From contig CAZMHF010000016.1 in assembly GCA_964566025.1 (NCBI GenBank), positions 1 to 39,382 on the forward strand: a stretch of DNA of 39,382 nucleotides. Direction: 5' to 3'. Positions within the stretch are counted from its first letter, which is position 1. Each line of letters starts with the position of its first letter. This stretch comes from RGIG8306 sp964566025. GTDB lineage: Bacteria > Bacillota > Clostridia > Lachnospirales > Lachnospiraceae. Below are positions 24,055 through 32,621 of this stretch, one piece after another. The translations under genes were made by a program, and so were the position numbers. Under the pieces are notes generated by a model, which was given only the letters and a program-made list of their open reading frames with translations, did no database searches and was not told the DNA's origin.

Positions 24055-25107
24055 TTAGCTCAATTTCTTAGCTAAATTGATGGGATCTTGAGCAAAACTG
24101 ATTGCGGTGTCGGTCGAAATCTTACGTTGACGATATAATTCCATCAAGGAATCATCCATCGTAACCATACCTAATTTTCGATTCGTTTGAATCATCGCTG
24201 GGATCATATGTGTTTTTCCTTCACGAATCAAATTTCGAATCGCTGCATTCGCATGCATAACCTCAAAAGCAGCCACGCGACCTTGACCATTTGCAAGAGG
24301 CATCAATTGCTGTGATACAACACATTCCAAAACGGCACCTAGCTGGATACGAATTTGATCTTGTTGATGTGGTGGGAAAACGTCGATAATACGGTCAATC
24401 GTAGGAGCAGCACCAATCGTATGAAGTGTTGAAAACACTAAATGGCCTGTCTCTGCCGCGGTAATTGCGGTGGAAATCGTATCAAGATCACGCATCTCAC
24501 CAACAAGGATAACATCGGGATCTTCACGAAGTGCCGCACGAAGACCTGCACCATAGTCGCATGTATCAGGACCGATTTCTCTTTGGTTGACAATCGAGCG
24601 TTTATGACGATGCATATACTCAATCGGATCTTCTAGAGTAATAATATGTTCATTTCTTTTGTGATTAATAATATCAATCAAACTCGCTAGTGTTGTCGAC
24701 TTACCACTACCAGTAGGGCCTGTAACAAGAACAAGTCCTCTTTTTCTCGCTGTCAAATCCACAACTGAATCTGGAATACCGAGTGATTGAGGTGAAGGAA
24801 TCTTCTCCGAAATCAAACGAAGTACAGCCGCCATCGAACCTCTTTGTTTAAATACATTCACACGACAACGACCTACATTGTCTACAGAATACGAATAATC
24901 GGCTTGACCAGTTGTCGCGTATTGGGTTTTTGCTCTCTCTCCCATACTTATAGCGATAATATCCTCTGTCTCTGCTGGTGTTAGCTTGTGTTGGTCAACC
25001 ATCGTCAATATACCATTGATACGTACCATCGCTGGAATACCCGCTGTAATGTGAATATCGGATGCCTTCTTTATATAGGCAAATCTTATTAAATCATCTA
25101 AAATCAT
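24055..25107 (-). CDS. pilT: Type IV pilus retraction ATPase
   Basis: This 350-aa hexameric ATPase powers pilus disassembly and so twitching motility. It has the N-terminal PAS-like domain (ASDIHITAGIPAMVRINGIL), Walker A GPTGSGKSTT, the Asp box (EDPIEYMHRHKRSIVNQREIG), Walker B VILVGEMRD, the His box (HLVFSTLHTIGA) and the PilT-specific AIRNLIREGKTHMIPAMIQT. Length is normal. GGAG precedes the ATG. It is 46 bp after pilB, in the same operon. With both motors present the pilus should be retractable. Confidence 0.96.
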   Translation of the reverse strand: MILDDLIRFAYIKKASDIHITAGIPAMVRINGILTMVDQHKLTPAETEDIIAISMGERAKTQYATTGQADYSYSVDNVGRCRVNVFKQRGSMAAVLRLISEKIPSPQSLGIPDSVVDLTARKRGLVLVTGPTGSGKSTTLASLIDIINHKRNEHIITLEDPIEYMHRHKRSIVNQREIGPDTCDYGAGLRAALREDPDVILVGEMRDLDTISTAITAAETGHLVFSTLHTIGAAPTIDRIIDVFPPHQQDQIRIQLGAVLECVVSQQLMPLANGQGRVAAFEVMHANAAIRNLIREGKTHMIPAMIQTNRKLGMVTMDDSLMELYRQRKISTDTAISFAQDPINLAKKLS

Positions 25108-25153
25108 TGTTCCACTCCTTCATTGTTGTGATTGTTTTTTAAATTTTTTATAT

Positions 25154-26854
25154 TTAACTCTCCATAGAGATACGAACCATCTCAGATAAAGAAGTGATTC
25201 CGTCTTTTACTAAGTTGCCAGCGGCAAGAGCCAACGTGTACATCCCCTCTTCTAACGCTTGCTTTTGAATAACATCAGCAGACTCGCCTTTTGAAATAAC
25301 TTTTTTTAGTGTTTTGGTAACTTCCATAATCTCATATACACCGATTCGTCCACGATAGCCCGTTTCCGAACACGTCGGACAGCCCTTTGGTTTGTACAAT
25401 GTATACGCACCTTCTTCTGGAAGACCTAATAGCTTTTTGTCGCTTTCACTCGCTTCGTAGGCCGTTTTACAATCTGGACAAAGACGTCTTACAAGTCGCT
25501 GAGCAATAATACCAACCACCGAATCGGCAATCATATAGTCCTCAATACCCATATCCTGCAAACGAGTAATGGTACTTGCCGCACTATTTGTATGGAGTGT
25601 ACTAACAACCAAGTGACCTGTGATAGATGCTTTAACCGCAATACCAGCTGTCTCACCATCTCGAATCTCACCGATCATAATAATATCTGGATCCTGACGC
25701 AAGATTGAACGAAGCGCCGAGGCAAAGGTTAAGTTTGCTTTTGGATTAACGTGAACTTGGTTGATACCATCGACATTCGCCTCGACAGGATCTTCGACCG
25801 TGATGATATTGATCGATTCGTCATTCAACTCACTAAGTGCCGTATAAAGAGTTGTCGACTTACCACTACCAGTCGGTCCTGTAACAAGAATAATACCATG
25901 TGGATGCTTCAAAATACGATCAAATTTCTTCATCTCATCATCCGAAAAACCAAGCATCTTTTTATCTCTCGTAAGCGCTTTCTTCGAAGTCAAACGCATA
26001 ACGACCTTCTCACCAAAAACGGTCGGAAGAACCGAAACACGGATATCAAATTCCATATTGTCGACAACTTGTGTAATACGACCATCCTGTGGCTTACGTT
26101 TTTCGGAAATATCCATACCACCAATAATCTTAATACGAGCAACAATCGCCGATAACAATCGAACGTCGTATGTCATACGCTCATATAACTCACCATCGAT
26201 ACGATAACGGACACGCACTTGCTTCTCCATCGCCTCGATATGAATATCGGATGCTCTTTGACGAACACCTTGCTCAATCATCGTCTTTACAAGGAGTACA
26301 ATCGGTGAATTACTAACGTCATCACTCATCTGCTCGCCACGGTCTACTTCACCATCAAAGCCACGCTCCTGAACATATTGTTGTGCAACGTCCATCGCTT
26401 CAGAGTTTCCGTAAATCTTGTCAATCGCATACAAAATATCACTTTTTACAGCAACAACTGGCTCGATTTGAAGACCTGTAACAAGGGAAATATCATCCAT
26501 CGCCAACATATCCATCGGATCTGCCATCGCTAAGCGAAGGGTATTCAAGCTGTATTTGTTATACTCAAGCGGCATAACGGTATGCTTACGAAGCAACTCA
26601 TTTGAAACAAGTTTTATGATATCTTCGCCAAAAATAAATCCACGCAAATCAACAAATTCCATACCTAATTGCTGGGTAATCGCTTTGGCAATCGTCTCGT
26701 CAGTAACTGCCCCCATCTCGACTAAGACATCTCCAAGACGAGGTCTTGGATCATTGTTCTTTTGGATTTCAAGAGCGGCCATTAATTGCTCTTCTGTGAT
26801 AATCTTCGCTTTTAAAAGTGCGTCACCAAGACGCATCTTACGTTTAATTTCCAT
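25154..26854 (-). CDS. pilB: Type IV pilus extension ATPase
   Basis: This 566-aa assembly ATPase has a GspE/PilB N-terminal domain (MRLGDALLKAKIITEEQLMAAL; about 1-150), a central SDIHIEAMEKQVRVRYRIDG segment, Walker A GPTGSGKSTT, Asp box (EDPVEANVDGINQVHVN), Walker B IIMIGEIRDGETA and His box (HLVVSTLHTNSA). The four-cysteine metal motif CPDC and CPTC (about residues 459-462 and 490-493), found in PilB/GspE but not PilT, is present. GGTGGAGA precedes the ATG. It is the first pilus-machinery gene behind its own promoter. Confidence 0.97.
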   Translation of the reverse strand: MEIKRKMRLGDALLKAKIITEEQLMAALEIQKNNDPRPRLGDVLVEMGAVTDETIAKAITQQLGMEFVDLRGFIFGEDIIKLVSNELLRKHTVMPLEYNKYSLNTLRLAMADPMDMLAMDDISLVTGLQIEPVVAVKSDILYAIDKIYGNSEAMDVAQQYVQERGFDGEVDRGEQMSDDVSNSPIVLLVKTMIEQGVRQRASDIHIEAMEKQVRVRYRIDGELYERMTYDVRLLSAIVARIKIIGGMDISEKRKPQDGRITQVVDNMEFDIRVSVLPTVFGEKVVMRLTSKKALTRDKKMLGFSDDEMKKFDRILKHPHGIILVTGPTGSGKSTTLYTALSELNDESINIITVEDPVEANVDGINQVHVNPKANLTFASALRSILRQDPDIIMIGEIRDGETAGIAVKASITGHLVVSTLHTNSAASTITRLQDMGIEDYMIADSVVGIIAQRLVRRLCPDCKTAYEASESDKKLLGLPEEGAYTLYKPKGCPTCSETGYRGRIGVYEIMEVTKTLKKVISKGESADVIQKQALEEGMYTLALAAGNLVKDGITSLSEMVRISMES

Positions 26855-26906
26855 GTTGTCTCCACCTTTTTATTTTTTATACTCATCTTCGATAAAATCT
26901 AGTTTT

Positions 26907-26935
26907 ATTTTACCTTTTATTCATCTTGCTGTCAA
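26907..26935 (-). promoter_or_regulatory. Sigma-A promoter of the pilus operon
   Basis: A perfect TTGACA (26930-26935) and TAAAAT (26907-26912) are exactly 17 bp apart on the minus strand, about 50 bp upstream of pilB. No terminator separates it from the EAL gene upstream, so read-through is also possible. Confidence 0.85.
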
Positions 26936-26946
26936 GAAATTTAACA

Positions 26947-28911
26947 CTAAAATCGCTCGCTATTGTACTTCGTCAAAAATCCAACCAACTTCGTGCCATC
27001 CATAGGTTTTGCAAAATAGTACCCTTGAATGTAATCAACACCATTTTCGCACAACTTCTCAATATGGTGCTCTTTTTCGGCACCCTCGCAAACTACTTCG
27101 ATGCCTAGCTCATGAAACATCGGCACTAATTTATCTAATAACTGCTCGCTTCGCTTATCCGTATAGGATGCATACAGCAGCTTCTTATCAATCTTAACAA
27201 TATGAAATGGCATTTGTGTTAAATAATTTAGATTCGAATACCCCGTTCCAAAATCGTCCATCGAGAATATCGCACCTGCTTTAATTAACTTATGCATATT
27301 GCGCTTGATGGTATCTTTTGATACACCAAGTGCTGTTTCTGTAATCTCGAAATTCAGTAGTGAGATATCGACTTTGTATTTGTCAACGACACGCAAAATA
27401 TCTTCTGCCAATGTTTCTTGCATACATTGAATGGCTGATAAATTCACATCGACAAAATTTAGACCTAGCTTCGTCAAATCATGTCTTGCCATAAACTCGC
27501 ATACCTTTTCTAGTACGATTGAGCCAATTTCGTTGATATTTCCATTCGTTTCTGCCATGGTTACAAATTCATCGGGCGGAATATAACCAAGATGGTCATC
27601 TTTTAGACGAATCAGCGCTTCACAACCAACAAAATGCTTTTTTCGAACACTAAAAATCGGTTCAAAATACACTTCAAACGATTTGTTCTTAATCGCTTTA
27701 TTAACCGCCTTTTCAACGATAAAGCCTCTACAAGCTTCATTGACATCGGCGGAGCTTAAAATCGTATACGCATTGTAAATAGTAGGTTTCGCATGCTCTA
27801 GCACACGTGGCAACCACTCTTCATAAGTAGATGCTGAATACACTTCATTTTGCATCGGGATTTGGAATATATCAACGTTTAATTTGATACGTACTTCATT
27901 GACATAAATACCATTTAAAAATTGGTCCTTGACCTTCGAGGCAAAATCCGCCACGATTGTTTTGTCCATCACGATACAAAATTGGTTATAGGACATACGG
28001 AACTTATAATCCTTTGGTGCATAAGCTATCAACACATTCGCAACATTGCGTAGCGCCCCTGCAACGAAATCATCTGCCCATATTTTTTGATTTTCGTTGA
28101 AATCATTGATACGAAGGCATACAAACACTTTCATATTGTCTTTTTTGTATTTGCGGTGGTTCGTGATATTAAAGGTACCAAACGCATATAGCCCCGTCAC
28201 AGGATCTCTAAAAAAGGCGGGATTTTCGAGGCGAGAATAAATCACAAAGGCAAGCGCTGTGTAAAACAATCCTGCTGTCAACATTTGTGGAATAACCAAT
28301 TGAATAACCAATGCTAAAACCCATATAATAATGTAGGAATTAATCACACGTTGACTATTTCGCGTAATATTCATCTGGTGTTTTTTCAATAAAACACTAC
28401 CGACAATTAAGAACACAATGCCGTAGGCAACAAAGAAATAATATGGCGCACCATGCTTATATTCGTATGTATCTTGGTCGAAATAAAACATCCATTTGTG
28501 TAAGTAGTTTGTCGCAATCCCTATAATACCGATTATATAAAATACACTAAGCGCTATGATTTTTTTCTTGTTCTCCTCGCGGATATATCCCGTAAATGCC
28601 ATCACGTACAATACATAGGTAAATTGTGTTGTAATTCTTGCACAAAAGAATAAGCTATTTACTATATAGTTAATATATAAAGGAAGGTCGGCAGCAAAGC
28701 TGATCGTAAATACACTAATAATATTAAGCATTACATCAAGTAGCATCGAAAACATAAAGAAGGTAAGCATCTGCATACGACGTGTAACAATTCGCTGGTT
28801 CGCCAAAAACATCACAACCAAAAATAGCAGTAATATCATCGCTGCTATTTCAAACCATGGATTATACACTAAATTGCCATATACTAATGCGGATGATTTA
28901 ATCGGAAGCAT
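26947..28911 (-). CDS. Membrane protein with degenerate GGDEF and intact EAL domain (c-di-GMP phosphodiesterase)
   Basis: This 654-aa protein has an N-terminal block of about seven or eight membrane helices (residues 15-235), a GGDEF-fold region (about 240-370) and an EAL domain (about 400-648). The GGDEF signature is replaced by SYNQF, so it cannot be a normal cyclase and may only bind GTP or be structural. The EAL domain keeps its key motifs: CEALIRL, DVNLSAIQ, FEITETAL, DDFGTGYSNLNYL, KIDK, CEGAE and QGYYFAKP, so it should hydrolyse c-di-GMP. It lies directly ahead of pilB with a 92-bp gap, which suggests control of piliation. Its own promoter diverges from the S41 protease gene. Confidence 0.92.
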   Translation of the reverse strand: MLPIKSSALVYGNLVYNPWFEIAAMILLLFLVVMFLANQRIVTRRMQMLTFFMFSMLLDVMLNIISVFTISFAADLPLYINYIVNSLFFCARITTQFTYVLYVMAFTGYIREENKKKIIALSVFYIIGIIGIATNYLHKWMFYFDQDTYEYKHGAPYYFFVAYGIVFLIVGSVLLKKHQMNITRNSQRVINSYIIIWVLALVIQLVIPQMLTAGLFYTALAFVIYSRLENPAFFRDPVTGLYAFGTFNITNHRKYKKDNMKVFVCLRINDFNENQKIWADDFVAGALRNVANVLIAYAPKDYKFRMSYNQFCIVMDKTIVADFASKVKDQFLNGIYVNEVRIKLNVDIFQIPMQNEVYSASTYEEWLPRVLEHAKPTIYNAYTILSSADVNEACRGFIVEKAVNKAIKNKSFEVYFEPIFSVRKKHFVGCEALIRLKDDHLGYIPPDEFVTMAETNGNINEIGSIVLEKVCEFMARHDLTKLGLNFVDVNLSAIQCMQETLAEDILRVVDKYKVDISLLNFEITETALGVSKDTIKRNMHKLIKAGAIFSMDDFGTGYSNLNYLTQMPFHIVKIDKKLLYASYTDKRSEQLLDKLVPMFHELGIEVVCEGAEKEHHIEKLCENGVDYIQGYYFAKPMDGTKLVGFLTKYNSERF

Positions 28912-28947
28912 TCGCCACTCTCCTTCTCTAAGGTGAATTCTTTTTTT

Positions 28948-28976
28948 ACTATAACATGATATTTCGCTTAGTGCAA
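28948..28976 (-). promoter_or_regulatory. Sigma-A promoter of the EAL gene
   Basis: TTGCAC (28971-28976) and TATAGT (28948-28953) lie 17 bp apart on the minus strand, about 35 bp upstream of the EAL start. Confidence 0.75.
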
Positions 28977-29005
28977 TTCAAAATCAAAATTTAAAATCAT
29001 TTTGC

Positions 29006-29034
29006 TTGCCTTTTGGGAATACTTCATGTAAAAT
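29006..29034 (+). promoter_or_regulatory. Sigma-A promoter of the protease/pseudouridine synthase operon
   Basis: TTGCCT (29006-29011) and TAAAAT (29029-29034) lie 17 bp apart, about 55 bp ahead of the S41 peptidase gene. Confidence 0.7.
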
Positions 29035-29088
29035 AAAACTATATTAAAACCATTTGTTATCTATTTTTTTTGAAAGGAACATGTTACG

Positions 29089-30414
29089 ATGACGATGATG
29101 CCAGAAACAACAAATGAACCACTTACTACTAACGAAGAACTCTCACAAAAGGATTCTTCAAAATTCCAACAGCTTTTAAAAAAAGAGTTATCCTTTAAGC
29201 CAATTGGGCGTTTTTTTAAGAAGCACCCTCACTTTTTAGGATTTTTATTTGGCATCATTACGTGTGCGATTATTCTTTGCGGTATTGGCTTTTATCTAAT
29301 TAAAACAGAGCGCTATATTCTTCTAAAACCAATTAGAACCGTTGATAGCGACGGCAATTCACTCGACGAGTACAAGCTATTCGAGGACCTTTCGTACTAT
29401 ATTGAGTATGTTTCCGAGCATGCCGTTATGCCTTTTACGTATTCGGATATGATGAACCATATTTCCAATGCACCATTTCTCGCCCTAAACGATCCGTATT
29501 CAAAACTAAGAAAGCCCCTTAACAGAAAAACACTCTTTACTGGCCTTTACTTTTCACAAGATCAAAAAACTGGTACCATTTATCTAGAAGATATCGAGCA
29601 GGCTACGGCAGAGGAGTTTTCTATATCAAAAGGACTTGTTCTTGAAAAAATCAACAACAAGTATGCTAACGAGCTTTCTTTATCTGAGGTGAAGGCACTT
29701 CAAAGCTTCAGCGATAGTGTTCCCCTTTTGGAATTTTCAAACCCTTCCTCTCCTGGCTCTTTGATGATTTCTTTTATATCCCATGACGATTTCAATCCTA
29801 ATTATTATTTCTCTGAAATATTGGACGATTCCTATCTTTATATACATATGTATCGAATTGAACCGCGAAGTACGAAATTATTTTTAGACGATATCAAGAA
29901 ATATCAAGAAGATCCTTCTATAAAAGGTCTTATCTTAGATTTACGCAATAATCCAGGTGGCAGTGTAAGCAATACAGAACAAATTGCCGATGCCCTTCTT
30001 CCTGATCAGACGTTAATCGCTTCTTATCATTTCAAAAATCATAAGGAAGATATTTATGCCAAATCTGGCTTTAGCTGGGATATCCCGATGGTTGTACTTG
30101 GCAATGAATATAGTGCCAGTGGATCGGAAGTTATTATTAATGCACTTCGTGATAACAACCGCGCAACCTTTGTTGGTGTCACCACAAAGGGAAAAGGCAT
30201 TCAGCAAACAAACTCTTCTAGCACCGACATTTCCTATTCTCTAACAACCGCTTACAATTACTCTCCAAATGGTAAATGCATCGATAAAATCGGTATTACG
30301 CCTGATGAGGAATGTCCGCTTGAAAAGGACTTTTCTTCAAAAGCTCCTTATCGTGGCGATTCACAGCTTATAAAAGCAATGGAAGTATTGCAAGAGAAAA
30401 TCGACCATGAATAA
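29089..30414 (+). CDS. Membrane-anchored S41 family (C-terminal processing) peptidase
   Basis: This 441-aa protein has a cytoplasmic N-terminal tail of about 50 residues, one membrane helix (about 54-72) and an extracytoplasmic protease. A weakly conserved PDZ-like region (about 155-225) precedes the catalytic domain with GLILDLRNNPGGS, the serine motif EYSASGSEVI (about 341-350) and the lysine motif TTKGKGIQQ. The serine/lysine dyad is intact. Such peptidases trim C termini of envelope proteins. AAGGA precedes the ATG; several Met codons lie near the start. The gene overlaps the next one by eight bases, so they are translationally coupled. The substrate is unknown. Confidence 0.9.
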   Translation: MTMMPETTNEPLTTNEELSQKDSSKFQQLLKKELSFKPIGRFFKKHPHFLGFLFGIITCAIILCGIGFYLIKTERYILLKPIRTVDSDGNSLDEYKLFEDLSYYIEYVSEHAVMPFTYSDMMNHISNAPFLALNDPYSKLRKPLNRKTLFTGLYFSQDQKTGTIYLEDIEQATAEEFSISKGLVLEKINNKYANELSLSEVKALQSFSDSVPLLEFSNPSSPGSLMISFISHDDFNPNYYFSEILDDSYLYIHMYRIEPRSTKLFLDDIKKYQEDPSIKGLILDLRNNPGGSVSNTEQIADALLPDQTLIASYHFKNHKEDIYAKSGFSWDIPMVVLGNEYSASGSEVIINALRDNNRATFVGVTTKGKGIQQTNSSSTDISYSLTTAYNYSPNGKCIDKIGITPDEECPLEKDFSSKAPYRGDSQLIKAMEVLQEKIDHE

Positions 30415-31312
30415 GCAATACACATTTACCATTCGTACTGAGTATGCACAAAAGACGATACAGCAATTCTTGCTTTTGCATGGTTTTTCACAAAAAATTA
30501 TTACACACTTAAAAAAGGACCCTAGCGCTATTCTTGTGAATGGCTCTGGGGCCTATACAAATTATCGATTATGCTTAGGGGATTGTTTGCTCATTTCGAT
30601 TTTTGAAAAAGAGAATTTGATTGTTCCCTCTTATTTTGATGACGATGCCGCTATGCAACACCTAATTGCCTATGAAGATGATGACCTAATCGTTATTAAC
30701 AAACCTGCTGGCATGCCCATTCATCCGTCACAAGGGCATTATGAGCATACGTTAGCTAACTATTTGACTGGCTACTACAAACAGAAAAATGAACCGTTTG
30801 TATTTCGCGCGATTAATCGACTTGATCGCGATACAAGCGGTCTTTTGCTTGTAGCCAAACATATGCTAAGCTCGGCGCAATTATCCCTTCAAGTACGCGA
30901 AGGGACGATTAAGCGCTCTTATGTTGCGATTGTCGCTGGGTGTGTCAAAGAGCCCTTTACAATCAACGAGCCCATTGCAAGAAAAGACGGTTCTACGATT
31001 GAGCGCATGGTTTCTTCAAACGGCGAGGATGCAACAACCATTATCACGCCACTTTCTTCAAATCATTCGTACAGTATCGTACAATGTGAGCTACTAACTG
31101 GACGAACACACCAAATTCGTGTTCATATGGCTTATGCAGGTTTTCCACTTATTGGCGACTTTTTGTACAATCCGTCAAGCAAGGAGATGGATAGACAGGC
31201 ACTTCACTCTCATTCCCTTACGTTTTACCATCCTTTCCAGAAAAAAGTGATGAATTTCATTGCCGATTATCCTATCGATATGGTACAATTTATAAAGACA
31301 TACGATTTATAA
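30407..31312 (+). CDS. RluA-family pseudouridine synthase
   Basis: This 301-aa protein converts uridine to pseudouridine in RNA. An S4-like RNA-binding region (about 12-70) precedes the catalytic domain with INRLDRDTSGLLLVAK (catalytic Asp140), motif I-like DDDLIVINKPAGMPIHPS, and the C-terminal LLTGRTHQIRVHMAYAGFPLIGD. It is of the RluC/RluD type, but the target (23S rRNA or tRNA) cannot be told. The start overlaps the end of the S41 peptidase gene by eight bases. The SGNH lipoprotein gene follows after 12 bases. Confidence 0.95.
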   Translation: MNKQYTFTIRTEYAQKTIQQFLLLHGFSQKIITHLKKDPSAILVNGSGAYTNYRLCLGDCLLISIFEKENLIVPSYFDDDAAMQHLIAYEDDDLIVINKPAGMPIHPSQGHYEHTLANYLTGYYKQKNEPFVFRAINRLDRDTSGLLLVAKHMLSSAQLSLQVREGTIKRSYVAIVAGCVKEPFTINEPIARKDGSTIERMVSSNGEDATTIITPLSSNHSYSIVQCELLTGRTHQIRVHMAYAGFPLIGDFLYNPSSKEMDRQALHSHSLTFYHPFQKKVMNFIADYPIDMVQFIKTYDL

Positions 31313-31324
31313 GGAGACAATTAT

Positions 31325-32608
31325 ATGAACAAACAAACAAAGGTATTATTCGTAGTTGCATGTAGTGCTTTATTGCTAAGTGCATGCAAAAAATCAGACA
31401 CGTCCTCTACTACATTACCTCCTACAAACACACCAGTCACCACACAAGAGACTACATCAGAACCTACCACAGAGGCATTTAAAAAACGCCCTCTGATTGA
31501 CGCCCCTACTACACATGTTGATGAAGAGATGATGCTACGCGCTGACAAGTGGCGAAATACAGCTGATTTATCACGCATTGTATCCGCGATGCGCAAAGCT
31601 GATGCAGGTGAGCCCGTTACGGTAGCTGTCATTGGTGGCTCAATTACCCAAGGCTCCTCTTCCACAAAGCAAGCCAATGCATACGCTTCGATTATGAAGG
31701 ATTGGTGGACAAAAACATTTCCACAGTCTGAGATTACATTTGTCAATGCAGGTATTGGCGCTACCAATTCTTACCTAGGTGTTCACCGTCTTGGAACAGA
31801 TATTCTTTCACACAATCCCGATTTTGTGATTGTTGAGTTTTCTGTAAATGATGCCAACACAGCTACCTACAAAAAAAGCTACGACAATCTTCTACGTCGT
31901 TTGCTACTAGCGGACAATGATATTGCTGTTCTATCGTTATTTATGACACAAGAAGATGGTACCCGCGCACAAGAGATGCATAATCTTGTTTGTTTTGCCT
32001 ATGGCGTACCTATGCTAAGCTATGGTGATGTTGTGCTTGAAGAGATTAAGGCTGGCACCTATACTTGGAAGGATATTTCTCCAGACAATATTCATCCAAA
32101 CGACAAAGGTCATGCGATTACAGGCGAAATCATCTGGCATTATCTAAATAGCATTTATGAGGATTTAGACAATTTATCGGGCGAAGTAAGTGAATTCACC
32201 AAAAAACCCGTTACACGCGAAGTGTATATTGATGGGGCTATTTTAGATAGCAAAACACTTACCCCAACGCAAATGGGCGACTGGGAAGCAAAAAAAGTAT
32301 ACGACCGTTTCCCAAACAATTTTACAACGAGCACAGGTGAAGAATCTATTATATTTGAAATCGAAACCCAAAACCTCGGAATTATGTTCTATCGTACAAC
32401 CAATGGCACAAGTGGCCAATTTGAAGTATATGTTGATGGCAATCTTGTTACAACGCTTGACGCAAACTTCAAAGGCGGTTGGGGCAATTACGCAGAAACC
32501 GTTGAAGTCTATACATCAGACAAAAAGGCAACGCATACGATCGAAATCAAAAAAGCCGAAAATAGCACAGGTGATATTTTCTCTATTTTAGGTTTACTAG
32601 TATCATAA
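31325..32608 (+). CDS. SGNH/GDSL-family hydrolase lipoprotein
   Basis: This 427-aa surface lipoprotein has a signal peptide ending in lipobox LLSAC (Cys21), then a Thr/Ser/Pro-rich linker (about 24-60). The SGNH domain carries the block I serine in IGGSITQG (Ser106; GGSIT instead of GDSL), block II NAGIGA (Gly145), block III FSVND (Asn175) and block V DNIH (Asp254, His257), so all four catalytic positions are present. A C-terminal beta-rich domain (about 285-427) follows, with FYRTTNGTSGQFEVYVDG. Similar proteins are carbohydrate esterases; the substrate here is inferred, not shown. GGAG precedes the ATG. The ABC exporter genes follow after 13 bases. Confidence 0.88.
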   Translation: MNKQTKVLFVVACSALLLSACKKSDTSSTTLPPTNTPVTTQETTSEPTTEAFKKRPLIDAPTTHVDEEMMLRADKWRNTADLSRIVSAMRKADAGEPVTVAVIGGSITQGSSSTKQANAYASIMKDWWTKTFPQSEITFVNAGIGATNSYLGVHRLGTDILSHNPDFVIVEFSVNDANTATYKKSYDNLLRRLLLADNDIAVLSLFMTQEDGTRAQEMHNLVCFAYGVPMLSYGDVVLEEIKAGTYTWKDISPDNIHPNDKGHAITGEIIWHYLNSIYEDLDNLSGEVSEFTKKPVTREVYIDGAILDSKTLTPTQMGDWEAKKVYDRFPNNFTTSTGEESIIFEIETQNLGIMFYRTTNGTSGQFEVYVDGNLVTTLDANFKGGWGNYAETVEVYTSDKKATHTIEIKKAENSTGDIFSILGLLVS

Positions 32609-32621
32609 AAAGTGAGTTTAT

